Assembly: GCF_021538615.1 (NCBI RefSeq) | Contig: NZ_JAJHIZ010000003.1 | Coordinates: 2,170,001 to 2,234,000, forward strand | DNA: 64,000 nucleotides | Source: Niabella agricola | GTDB lineage: Bacteria; Bacteroidota; Bacteroidia; Chitinophagales; Chitinophagaceae | Direction: 5' to 3' | In this document: positions 37,700-46,280 of the stretch, piece by piece | How the letters are laid out: the number at the start of each line of letters is the position of its first letter | How positions within the stretch are numbered: position 1 is the first letter of the stretch | Notes under the pieces: model-generated | Seen by the model: only the letters and a program-made list of their open reading frames with translations | What the model was told of the DNA's origin: nothing | Databases searched by the model: none | Translations under genes and position numbers: made by a program

Positions 37700-38911
37700 A
37701 TGAAAAGACGATTCCATGCCATTATTTCAGGCATCCTGTTTCTAGCTAGTGTGCAGGCTCAGGCTCAATCCGGAGATTCCCAGAACTGGTTCCGGCGTTC
37801 CGTTACCGTTGTTGGGGCTCAGCTAACCCGCGCTGCCGGAACCTATACTCCGGGACTGAATCCCCGCTCCGTAAATCCTAACGGCACTGTACGAACAGCC
37901 CCGTATACTGACTGGACCACCGGCTTTTTCCCCGGTTCGCTCTGGTATGGTTATGAACTAACCGGCAATAAAGAACTGGCCTTATCAGCAAGGAAATTTA
38001 CCCTGGCCCTGGACTCCATTCGTTATGTAACCAAAACGCACGACCTCGGATTCATGCTTTATTGCTCCTACGGAAATGCCTGGCGCATTACAAAGGACAA
38101 AGCCTATTTGCCGGTACTGGAAGAGGGAGCCCAACATCTTTATGATCGTTTTAGTCCCAAAACCGGCGTGATCCGTTCCTGGGATTTTGGCGAACACTGG
38201 AAGTTTCCGGTGATTATCGACAATATGATGAACCTGGAATATCTCTACTGGGCCGGCACACAATTTAAAAAATCCGCCTATAGCCAGGCGGCCAGCACCC
38301 ACGCGCTCACCACGATGAAGAACCATTTCCGCAAAGATTATAGTTCCTATCACGTAGTAGATTACGACCCGGTTACCGGTAAGGTGCGGAGCAAGGAAAC
38401 CCACCAGGGCCTTTCCGATGAATCCGCCTGGGCCCGGGGGCAGGCCTGGGGGCTGTACGGGTATATTATGTGTTATAATAACAGTGGCAATGCCCGGTTC
38501 CTGGAACAGGCGCAACATATTGCCCGGTTTATCATGACACACCCGCGGATGCCAAAAAACAAGATCCCGGTGTGGGATTTTGATGTGCACAATGCGCTGG
38601 ATCCGGATGGCCGCGCACCCCGCGATGCCTCCGCAGCTGCCGTTATTGCCTGCGGGTTGCTGGACCTGAGTACGAAGGTAAAGGACGGCAAAAAATATGC
38701 GGATTACGCAGAGGATATATTAAAGGCGCTATCTTCTCCCGATTTCCTGGCAAAGCCGGGCGACAATCATTTTTTTATCCTGAAGCACAGTGTAGGCGCC
38801 TTCCTGTTTAATTCGGAAATAGACACGCCTTTAAATTATGCCGATTATTACTACCTGGAGGCATTAAAAAAATATGCGGCACTGAAGAAGATCGCGCTGC
38901 CACTGCAGTAA
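37700..38911 (+). CDS. Unsaturated glucuronyl hydrolase, GH88
   Basis: A 403-residue secreted/periplasmic enzyme that hydrolyses the Delta4,5-unsaturated uronic acid left by polysaccharide lyases. A signal peptide ends near QAQ23. The (alpha/alpha)6 barrel has the family's two acidic active-site residues in KTHDLGFM (Asp115) and IIDNMMNLE (Asp174), and QGLSDESAWARGQAWGLYGY is a typical GH88 substrate-binding segment. It starts the plus-strand unit GH88, heparin-lyase-I-like, heparin lyase III, divergent from SusC. It should act after all lyases in the locus and yield 5-keto-4-deoxyuronate. Confidence 0.95.
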   Translation: MKRRFHAIISGILFLASVQAQAQSGDSQNWFRRSVTVVGAQLTRAAGTYTPGLNPRSVNPNGTVRTAPYTDWTTGFFPGSLWYGYELTGNKELALSARKFTLALDSIRYVTKTHDLGFMLYCSYGNAWRITKDKAYLPVLEEGAQHLYDRFSPKTGVIRSWDFGEHWKFPVIIDNMMNLEYLYWAGTQFKKSAYSQAASTHALTTMKNHFRKDYSSYHVVDYDPVTGKVRSKETHQGLSDESAWARGQAWGLYGYIMCYNNSGNARFLEQAQHIARFIMTHPRMPKNKIPVWDFDVHNALDPDGRAPRDASAAAVIACGLLDLSTKVKDGKKYADYAEDILKALSSPDFLAKPGDNHFFILKHSVGAFLFNSEIDTPLNYADYYYLEALKKYAALKKIALPLQ

Positions 38912-39014
38912 GTGCCCGGCAGGCAGTTCCGGCATTTCAATTTACTGAGGACGAATGCATGATTTAGTCACCGGCTTAACCGTTTACCTTTCTGTAGGCC
39001 CAAATACATTTATC

Positions 39015-40979
39015 ATGAACAAACGATTTGCAGCCCATATTACCCGTATCAGCATGATTACAGCTATGTTGTTTTTTGCAACAACGGGCTCCGTTTTTTC
39101 CCAGGTTGTGGGAAAAACGATTCTAAATATAGACTATGAAAACGGCACAGCCAATTCCGGAATCCCAGAGATTGAACCGACCAGCGCACCGGGCGCAGAC
39201 GCCGTATATATGGTAAGCCCGGGCGCTTCCGGTAATTATGCCACGGCGCATAAGGTGGTGTACGGCGACAGTGCCTATTATTCGGATGGAAACTGGAGAA
39301 GCGAAAGTGCCGCTCTTCAATATTTACCCGCCCGTTTTGCACCGGGAATGGAACGCCGTTATGAGTTCAGCGTATTATTAAAAGACTGGACACCCTGGAA
39401 TACCGGCGACCCGATCAACGAAACCAATTTTTTCCAGCTCAAAGTGTCCGGCGGCCAGGAAGTACCCCTGCAGGTACGTACACAGCGGAATGTGATCCGC
39501 CTCCGTTATAATGATGCGGCCAATGGCGTTTCCACAAAAGATATACTCAATGATCTTCGTCCTTATGTAAACCAGTGGATACGGTTTAGAATTGATGCGA
39601 AATGGGCACTGGATGCAACCGGTTACATCAGAACCTATATGAAATTGCCCGGCCAACCGGACTATATACTGGCAGATGAAAAAACAGGTTATATAACATT
39701 CCCGGGCGATGGCGGCAATATCGGGTATATTAAATGGGGTGTATACGTAGTTCCCCCGGATATCACCCGGATCATTTATCACGATGATATCCGCATTCTC
39801 GAACTCAGTCCCCCGCCGGCAGTGAGCCGCCGGGGTCTTCTCTGGGGAAACAGCATCCCGGATGCCAACCCGGGTTATCTGGACGGACCTTATACCAGGG
39901 CCGCCAATATTACAGACCCTGCGGCTTACAGCAATACCGGTAATACGATTTATATCGATCCCGGTATCCAATATACGCCATCGCAAAACATCGTCTATTT
40001 TAACAGCAGCTCGCCCGCTCCCGGAGCCGGTGACAATGTGGAAGGAAGCCCGTCTTCTGACTTTTCAAGAGCCACACTGACTGCCTCCGGAGCCACCGGC
40101 ACGCCTTTGACACCCGGGCCCGGTGGCCGGTACCTGGTCAACGGCTTTAATATAGGAACAACCGGCAGTCCCACTCCAATTGACCTTGGGGAATATTATG
40201 AGTTTAAACTCAGCCCCGTTGCAGGCTATACCATTCATTTTGATTCCATTGTTTTTTCCTGGCGGCGGGGCACCACAACAGCGCCCAACACGTTCGCGCT
40301 ACGATCCAGTGTGGACGGCTTCAGCTCCAATATTTCAGCGCCCGTTACCATCAACAATGCCGCCGGTGCAACCACTGTTACAAAATACGACCTTTCGGCG
40401 CTTACCGGTGTAACCCAGCCCATCATCTTAAGAATGTACTGGTATGGCTCCACCGCGGGCGGAAGCGGCAATAGTGTGGGACTCGAAGCCTTTCAGTTTT
40501 ACGGTGAAACCGTATCCAATATTGCGCTGCCAGCAGCTCTTGGTTCTATAGAAGCCGTCTTACAAGGCGAAGGGTTGGTGGTGAACTGGCAAAGCCTCCG
40601 TGAAACCCACAACAGCTATTTTGAAATACAGGCCTCAAAGGATGGACAGCATTTCACGACCATTAAAACCGTCCACTCAAAAAACGGCTACGCGTCCACT
40701 TCGCAAAGTTATAAAGCCTCTATTACAGCCAATGAAATGGCCGCTCTGACCGGGCTGCCGCTGTTTTTTGGATTTTTAGTTTTGGGAGCGCATAAACGTT
40801 CGCGCAGCAAGCAACTATTATTGTTGCTACTGGTTGCTGCCGCTATTGCATCCTGCAACAAGTATCATGATGCACTGTCTACCAGTCAGCAGGATCCATT
40901 GTTTGTGAGAATTAAACAGGTGGACCAGGATGGTAAAGCAACCTATTCAAAAGTAGTCACCGTAACAAAAACTAATTAA
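39015..40979 (+). CDS. Heparin-lyase-I-fold protein with internal membrane hairpin and lipobox
   Basis: A 654-residue protein. After a signal peptide (about 1-29) comes a jelly-roll domain of the polysaccharide lyase PF14099 type (about 35-270; GNWRSESAALQYLP, NETNFFQLK, YIKWGVYVV). A beta-sandwich follows (about 290-510), then a fibronectin/Por-tail-like module (LPAALGSIEAVLQGEGLVVN, FEIQASKDGQHF). That module is interrupted before its last strands by hydrophobic GLPLFFGFLVLGA, basic HKRSRSK, hydrophobic QLLLLLLVAAAIASC (Cys614) and a short linker. It then resumes as FVRIKQVDQDGKATYSKVV. The basic/hydrophobic/ASC stretch looks like an internal lipoprotein signal. The start at 39015 fits the signal peptide. 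It lies between GH88 and heparin lyase III, so a lyase role on heparin-like chains is likely but unproven. Confidence 0.75.
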   Translation: MNKRFAAHITRISMITAMLFFATTGSVFSQVVGKTILNIDYENGTANSGIPEIEPTSAPGADAVYMVSPGASGNYATAHKVVYGDSAYYSDGNWRSESAALQYLPARFAPGMERRYEFSVLLKDWTPWNTGDPINETNFFQLKVSGGQEVPLQVRTQRNVIRLRYNDAANGVSTKDILNDLRPYVNQWIRFRIDAKWALDATGYIRTYMKLPGQPDYILADEKTGYITFPGDGGNIGYIKWGVYVVPPDITRIIYHDDIRILELSPPPAVSRRGLLWGNSIPDANPGYLDGPYTRAANITDPAAYSNTGNTIYIDPGIQYTPSQNIVYFNSSSPAPGAGDNVEGSPSSDFSRATLTASGATGTPLTPGPGGRYLVNGFNIGTTGSPTPIDLGEYYEFKLSPVAGYTIHFDSIVFSWRRGTTTAPNTFALRSSVDGFSSNISAPVTINNAAGATTVTKYDLSALTGVTQPIILRMYWYGSTAGGSGNSVGLEAFQFYGETVSNIALPAALGSIEAVLQGEGLVVNWQSLRETHNSYFEIQASKDGQHFTTIKTVHSKNGYASTSQSYKASITANEMAALTGLPLFFGFLVLGAHKRSRSKQLLLLLLVAAAIASCNKYHDALSTSQQDPLFVRIKQVDQDGKATYSKVVTVTKTN

Positions 40980-41084
40980 ACGAATGCCTGCAAACGGGCA
41001 TATAAAAGTGTTGAACGATATCGGGCAAAAGTTGTTTTTATATGCACATGTCGGGTGCCTTTACAATCTACAAAATCGTCTAAA

Positions 41085-43046
41085 ATGATCATAAAGAAAT
41101 TAGTACCGGTCCTTTTATTAACCACCATTGTTTTAACAAGCAGCGCACAACAGCCCGTCGGAAAATCCGGGTTCGACTTACTGAACCTGGACTATCCCGG
41201 GCTTGAAAAAGTAAAAGCCCAGGTACAGGCTCAGAATTACCCGGCCGCAGCCAACGCCTTGCTCAACTATTATAAAAAGAAAAGCAAGGATCCGGACTTT
41301 AGTGCTACAGAAGAAGCGATTGAGTTGAACCAGCCCATCGATAAAGCTACACGCGCCGCAGCAGACAGTGCGCTGGAGCACAAATTCAAGCCGCACAAGG
41401 GTTATGGATTTTTTGACTACGGCAAAGATATCAACTGGCAGTACTGGCCTGTGAAGGATAACGAAGTGCGGTGGCAGTTGCACCGGGTAAAATGGTGGCA
41501 ATCCATGGCGCTCGTATACCGGGCTACGAAGGACGAACGCTATGCAAAAGAATGGATGTACCAGTTTACAGACTGGGCAAAGAAAAACCCGTTCGGCTTA
41601 TCGAAAGATAACGACAAATACGCCTGGCGACCGCTGGAAATTTCGGACAGGATCTTAAACCTGGCGCCTTCCTTTAACATCTTTGTACATTCTTCCAATT
41701 TTACACCGGCATTCCTGATGGCGTTCTTAACCAATTACCACCAGCAAGCCGACTACCTGTCGAACAATTATGCCGATCGCGGCAACCACCGTCTTTTTGA
41801 GGCACAGCGCGTATTGTTTGCAGGCGTATCCTTTCCCGAATTTAAAAAAGCGGCTGCCTGGAGAGACGGTGGCGTCAGCATTCTCAACGACGAGATCAAA
41901 AAACAGGTATACCCGGACGGGGTGCAATGGGAACTATCACCCAACTATCATGTAGCGATGATCAATACCTTCCTGAGTGCGCTGCGCTCTGCACAAAAAG
42001 CCGGTATGGACCAGGTCTTTCCAACCAGCTATAAAGAAACCGTTGAAAAAATGATCCTGGCTACGATTAACTTTTCCTTCCCGGATTATACCTACCCCGT
42101 ATTCAGCGATGCAAAGCTGGTCGATAAATCGTCGATGCTGAAGTCTTATGCCAGCTGGGCCAAAGCATTTCCGCACAATGAAGTAATCCGGTATTACGCC
42201 ACCGACGGTAAAAAGGGTAAACAGCCCCCATTCCTTTCCCACGGCCTCACCACTTCCGGCTTTTATACCTTCCGGAATGGCTGGCACCATGCATCCACGG
42301 TAATGGTGCTGAAAGCCAGCCCTCCCGGAGCTTTCCACGCCCAGCCCGATAACGGCACTTTCGAGCTATGGATCAAGGGCCGCAACTTTACACCGGATGC
42401 CGGCTGTTATGTATATGCCGGCGATTCCACGATCATGAAACTCCGCGATTGGTACCGGCAAACCCGTGTACACAGCACCCTGACCTTGAATAATGAGAAT
42501 ATGGTTATTACCAGGGCGGCCCTGCAGCAATGGAAAACAGGCAAGGGCCTGAATATCCTTACTTATACCAATCCCAGTTATGAAAACCTGGATCACCAGC
42601 GGACGGTATTATTCATCGATCAGCAATATTTTCTCGTTATCGACCGGGCTATCGGGAAGGCAACCGGCATCATCGGCACCCACTTTCAGCTCAAGGAAAA
42701 CAGCAATCCTGTTTTTGACCGGCAGCGCCACGCCGTATACACTACTTATGCCGATGGTAACAACCTGCTGATCCAGAACCTGAACCAGGACGCCATTGCA
42801 TTAAAAGAGGAAGACGGTAAGGTTTCCTATTCCTATCGCCAGGAACTGGAACGACCGGCATTTGTATTTGAAAAATCAAAAACAGCCAATGCAGCGCAAA
42901 CCTTTATTACCTTACTTTATCCCTTTAACGGCAAAAAAGCACCGGTGATCACATTAAAAGAAAAGCCCGGAAACAACTACGAAACAGGAACCATTCGCCT
43001 AACGTTAACGGTTGATGGAAAGACTAGAGATATTACCGTGCAGTAA
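41085..43046 (+). CDS. hepC: Heparin-sulfate lyase (heparinase III), PL12
   Basis: A 653-residue secreted lyase for low-sulfated heparan sulfate (EC 4.2.2.8). A signal peptide (about 1-21), an (alpha/alpha) toroid (HKGYGFFDYGKDINWQYWPV, VRWQLHRVKWWQ) and a C-terminal beta-sandwich (FHAQPDNGTFELWIKGRNFT) match the Pedobacter heparinus enzyme throughout. The Pedobacter catalytic residues Asn240, Tyr294 and His424 correspond to Asn234, Tyr288 and His418, all at offset 6, which strongly supports activity. The ATG at 41085 replaces a GTG ten codons upstream. Third gene of the plus-strand unit; a hairpin with 7-bp arms at 43265-43282 may end the transcript. Confidence 0.96.
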   Translation: MIIKKLVPVLLLTTIVLTSSAQQPVGKSGFDLLNLDYPGLEKVKAQVQAQNYPAAANALLNYYKKKSKDPDFSATEEAIELNQPIDKATRAAADSALEHKFKPHKGYGFFDYGKDINWQYWPVKDNEVRWQLHRVKWWQSMALVYRATKDERYAKEWMYQFTDWAKKNPFGLSKDNDKYAWRPLEISDRILNLAPSFNIFVHSSNFTPAFLMAFLTNYHQQADYLSNNYADRGNHRLFEAQRVLFAGVSFPEFKKAAAWRDGGVSILNDEIKKQVYPDGVQWELSPNYHVAMINTFLSALRSAQKAGMDQVFPTSYKETVEKMILATINFSFPDYTYPVFSDAKLVDKSSMLKSYASWAKAFPHNEVIRYYATDGKKGKQPPFLSHGLTTSGFYTFRNGWHHASTVMVLKASPPGAFHAQPDNGTFELWIKGRNFTPDAGCYVYAGDSTIMKLRDWYRQTRVHSTLTLNNENMVITRAALQQWKTGKGLNILTYTNPSYENLDHQRTVLFIDQQYFLVIDRAIGKATGIIGTHFQLKENSNPVFDRQRHAVYTTYADGNNLLIQNLNQDAIALKEEDGKVSYSYRQELERPAFVFEKSKTANAAQTFITLLYPFNGKKAPVITLKEKPGNNYETGTIRLTLTVDGKTRDITVQ

Positions 43047-43373
43047 AGATTGAGGATGAGATTCCAGATTTGAAAAAACAGATTCCAGCATTGAGAATCG
43101 AGTGCTGAATAATCTTTCCACGGACCCACCTGTTGTGCTCCCTCAGCCATTAGCGGGATCAGCTCTCCTGGTGAACCCAGGTTTGAGTAGTCAAACCCGG
43201 ATACCCTGGCCTGGAATCTGAAATCAATGCCGTTTACAATTGCCGCAGATACGCTGATTGCACCTGCAGCAGCTTTGCTGCACTATTTTAAGTAGTTATT
43301 AAGCCTGTATCAGATCTGCGCATTTTCGGCCTTAACGAAACAACATTGCATCTGGCATCTCGCTTCCCAAATC
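43047..43373. other. 327-bp intergenic region with two hairpins
   Basis: No gene seen. It holds degenerate ATTGAGGAT/ATTGAGAAT words, a GGTTTGA-N4-TCAAACC dyad (43180-43197) and a TGCAGCA-N4-TGCTGCA hairpin (43265-43282) followed by CTATTTTA. The latter is a weak bidirectional terminator candidate between the convergent PL12 and pirin genes. Confidence 0.45.
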
Positions 43374-44087
43374 TTACTTCTGATTTACCACCGTTTCAAT
43401 GACCAGGTATTCACTTTCTTCATTGCACCGGATGGTGGCGGTATCTGTATCCCATACGCCCAGTGCATCACGCTGGGGAACAGCTACACCATTTACGGTA
43501 ACGGATCCGGAGATCACAAATACAAACAGGCATTTGTTCTCGGGGTTAAAAGAATAAGTGGTGCTGTGGTCCCTTTCAAAATAGCCCAGGCTTAGTCTGG
43601 CATTCTGGTTGATCCAGCAATGCGCCTGTCCCTCTTCACCAGATACAATGGTTACCAGTTTGTTCCTCCGGGCGTCCTTTGGAAAACTGCGGTATTGATA
43701 CCGGGGTGTAATATTTTGCTGTTTCGGGTAGATCCAGATCTGCAAAAAATTCACTTCTTCTTCCCCAATATTATATTCCTCATGCCGCAGCCCGCTACCA
43801 GCACTCATGATCTGCACGCCTCCTTCCTCAAACTCGGTATTGTATCCCAGCGTATCTTTATGATTCATGCGGCCTTTCAGTAAAATGGAAATGATCTCCA
43901 TATTCACATGCGGATGGATACCAAATCCCTTTCCCGGCGCCAGGTAATCGTCGTTGAACGCCATCAACGTGCCAAAGGCACTTTTAACCGGATTGTAATA
44001 GTTGCTGAAACTGAAAACAAAATTGCTCCTCAGCCAGCCGGCATCTTTAATGCCTCTTTCAGAAGCTTTAAACGGTTGTACCTGCAT
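43374..44087 (-). CDS. Pirin-family bicupin protein
   Basis: A 237-residue cytoplasmic pirin. The N-terminal cupin carries the metal-binding motif GFGIHPHVNMEIISILLKG and a second conserved segment GSGLRHEEYN. Bacterial pirins of this group have quercetin 2,3-dioxygenase activity or regulate partner enzymes. It is divergent from a ring-cleaving dioxygenase at 44310, and an esterase follows that gene. This combination recalls electrophile/quinone protection sets such as Bacillus mhq genes. The intergenic palindrome at 44237-44260 may control both directions. Confidence 0.9.
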   Translation of the reverse strand: MQVQPFKASERGIKDAGWLRSNFVFSFSNYYNPVKSAFGTLMAFNDDYLAPGKGFGIHPHVNMEIISILLKGRMNHKDTLGYNTEFEEGGVQIMSAGSGLRHEEYNIGEEEVNFLQIWIYPKQQNITPRYQYRSFPKDARRNKLVTIVSGEEGQAHCWINQNARLSLGYFERDHSTTYSFNPENKCLFVFVISGSVTVNGVAVPQRDALGVWDTDTATIRCNEESEYLVIETVVNQK

Positions 44088-44236
44088 ATGTTTTACTTTT
44101 AAATGATTATACGATGTGTTGATTCAATGCCAAAATCATATTGAATACAGGCCGCAAATGCGCTGCTTCCAACTATCTGCGAATCAGCAGCTACCAGATC
44201 CCTCAATACCACAAAGTAACAAAACGGGCTTTTATT

Positions 44237-44260
44237 ACCACTTAATCTACTTCAAGTGGT
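44237..44260. promoter_or_regulatory. Operator-like dyad ACCACTT-N10-AAGTGGT
   Basis: Perfect 7-bp arms (44237-44243 and 44254-44260) end about 17 bp before the -7 element of the dioxygenase promoter, where a repressor would cover the -33 region. A second imperfect inverted pair, CACAAAGTAAC / GTAACTTTGTG, brackets it. Confidence 0.5.
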
Positions 44261-44277
44261 TCCGTATTCCCACGTAG

Positions 44278-44285
44278 TAACTTTG
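44278..44285 (+). promoter_or_regulatory. -7 promoter element TAACTTTG
   Basis: TAnnTTTG match giving a leader of about 20 nt before the dioxygenase ATG at 44310. Confidence 0.55.
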
Positions 44286-44309
44286 TGTCTCAATAAAAAA
44301 ATCACGATT

Positions 44310-45239
44310 ATGGAAAATAAAGTTTTAGGATTGCATCATATCACCGCGATAGCGGACAATGCCAAACGTAACCATGCATTTTATACTAGTGTTTTGGGGT
44401 TGCGGCTGGTAAAGAAAACCGTAAACTTCGACGACCCCGGTACCTACCATTTCTATTATGGAAATGAAAGCGGCGCACCGGGCACCATTCTTACCTTCTT
44501 TCCCTGGGAAGGCATCGGGAAGGGCACTGCCGGCGCCGGGATGGCCACAGAGATTGGCTATACGGTTCCGGAGGGAAGTTTCGGTTTCTGGAAAAAACGT
44601 TTTGAAGCAAACAAGATCGGGTATAAAGAAGTAGAAATATTCGGGGAGCCACAGCTGGTCTTCAACGACCCCGATGGCCTGCAACTTTCGCTGATCGCTC
44701 CTGCAGCCGCAGACAACCGCGTACCGTGGACAACCGATGCCGTTTCCGCAGATGTTGCCACCAGGGGCTTTCACAACACAACACTTACCCTGAAGCAGGC
44801 TGCTCCTACCGCAAAAGTACTGACCGACCTCCTGGGTTACCGGCAAACAGTGCAGGAGGGCAACCGCTACCGTTTTGTAAATGAAAATATAGATACCGCT
44901 AATTATATCGATATTATAGAAGATTCCAAAGCAGGTTACGGACGCAATGCAGCCGGCACCAATCACCACATCGCCTTCCGGGTAAAGGATGACACGGTTC
45001 AGATGGAGCTGCGGGAAAAAATAGCAGCGGCCGGACTGAATATTACGCAAAAGATCGACCGGGATTATTTTTATTCGCTTTATTTCCGGGAACCGGGTGG
45101 TGTGCTATTTGAAATCGCTACCGATAACCCGGGCTTCACAAGGGACGAACCGTTGGAGGCATTGGGCACTGCATTAAAACTGCCCAAACAATATGAACCG
45201 GCGCGGACAAAGATTGAAGCCGTTCTTCCCCAATTGTAA
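44310..45239 (+). CDS. Ring-cleaving dioxygenase, VOC superfamily (MhqO-like)
   Basis: A 309-residue two-module vicinal-oxygen-chelate protein. The first module begins LGLHHITAIADNAKRNHAFY and contains DPDGLQLSLIAP. The second contains FHNTTLTLK, TNHHIAFRV and the acidic metal ligand in GVLFEIATD. Histidines in LHHIT and NHHIAF plus Glu in FEIATD are candidate metal ligands. Relatives include Bacillus MhqO/MhqA-type hydroquinone dioxygenases. The ATG at 44310 is used rather than the upstream GTG because of the promoter position. It is followed after 198 bp by a carboxylesterase in the same direction. Confidence 0.88.
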   Translation: MENKVLGLHHITAIADNAKRNHAFYTSVLGLRLVKKTVNFDDPGTYHFYYGNESGAPGTILTFFPWEGIGKGTAGAGMATEIGYTVPEGSFGFWKKRFEANKIGYKEVEIFGEPQLVFNDPDGLQLSLIAPAAADNRVPWTTDAVSADVATRGFHNTTLTLKQAAPTAKVLTDLLGYRQTVQEGNRYRFVNENIDTANYIDIIEDSKAGYGRNAAGTNHHIAFRVKDDTVQMELREKIAAAGLNITQKIDRDYFYSLYFREPGGVLFEIATDNPGFTRDEPLEALGTALKLPKQYEPARTKIEAVLPQL

Positions 45240-45250
45240 CCGCATCAGGC

Positions 45251-45306
45251 GCCGCAGATGACACAGATGCCGCTTACATTTTACGCTCAGTTTGTGCATC
45301 TGCGGC
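45251..45306. repeat. Inverted repeat GCCGCAGATG / CATCTGCGGC with CACAGATG words
   Basis: Perfect 10-bp arms (45251-45260 and 45297-45306) frame a decayed CACAGATGCCGC repeat between the dioxygenase and the esterase genes. It could act as a weak transcript-stability or attenuation hairpin, but is more likely a dispersed repeat remnant. Confidence 0.5.
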
Positions 45307-45437
45307 TGGTTATGCAGCACCACGAATATTGTGCTTTATGCCGCTGATCCCCCCGGCGTGACCAGTGTCACAGATTTTTTCTAAACATCAGTATGGAGAA
45401 ATTTAATCTTATTCATTCATAACAACACAACAAACAC

Positions 45438-46064
45438 ATGCATTCATTAAATATAACAACCGGCGGAAAGGAGTTGAGCAAGGCTTCCCGTGCCGTGATC
45501 ATGCTGCACGGACGCGGTGCAACGGCCGGCGATATCTTATCGCTTTCCGGCCACCTTAACATAGCAGACGCCGCATTGCTGGCTCCGCAAGCCACCAATT
45601 ACACCTGGTATCCCTATTCTTTTATGGCCCCGGTTCAGGAAAATGAACCCTGGCTTTCTTCCGCCATTACAATGGTACAACAAACGGTGAAAACCGTGTC
45701 CGACGCCGGCATTACTGCCGAAAACATTTATTTCCTTGGCTTTTCACAGGGCGCCTGCTTAACCCTGGAATACATTGCAAGACATGCGCAGCGTTATGGC
45801 GGTGCCGTGGCCTTTACCGGCGGACTGATCGGCGATCAGCTTTATACGCAACACTATAAGGGTGATTTCCGGCAGACGCCTGTATTCATTGGCACCAGTG
45901 ACCCGGACGTTCATGTTCCGGCGGAACGGGTACATGCCACCGCGAAATTGTTAACGCAAATGAATGCGGATGTTACAGAGAAAGTGTATCCCAATATGGG
46001 ACACACCATCAATGCAGATGAAATTGCCCTGGCAAACCGGCTTGTTTTTGACCCGCAACAGTAA
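45438..46064 (+). CDS. Carboxylesterase/phospholipase-family alpha/beta hydrolase (MhqD-like)
   Basis: A 208-residue cytoplasmic serine hydrolase of the lysophospholipase/carboxylesterase type. It shows the oxyanion segment MLHGRGATAGDIL, nucleophile Ser103 in GFSQGA, probable Asp157 in SDPDVHVP and His189 in MGHT. Length and catalytic spacing are typical. Its position downstream of a VOC dioxygenase and near a pirin resembles the mhqNOP/mhqED hydrolase partner in Bacillus, so hydrolysis of ring-cleavage or quinone adduct products is a reasonable guess. Confidence 0.87.
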   Translation: MHSLNITTGGKELSKASRAVIMLHGRGATAGDILSLSGHLNIADAALLAPQATNYTWYPYSFMAPVQENEPWLSSAITMVQQTVKTVSDAGITAENIYFLGFSQGACLTLEYIARHAQRYGGAVAFTGGLIGDQLYTQHYKGDFRQTPVFIGTSDPDVHVPAERVHATAKLLTQMNADVTEKVYPNMGHTINADEIALANRLVFDPQQ

Positions 46065-46280
46065 CGCACCGGCGGCCTTTAAAGAATGCCGGTCATCATT
46101 TGAAACCGTTTAGAAAGAGAACTTTTATAGCATCGTTTTGCAGGAACGGTTGCGTTTACCGCGGGCCCGCTGGCAACCCAAAAGCGGATCGGCAAAAATT
46201 TGCACATACTTCATCTTAGCAGGTCAGCGGACGCGCACGTCACCCTGAACAAATAAATAACCACCCTATCAGTGCAGCAT

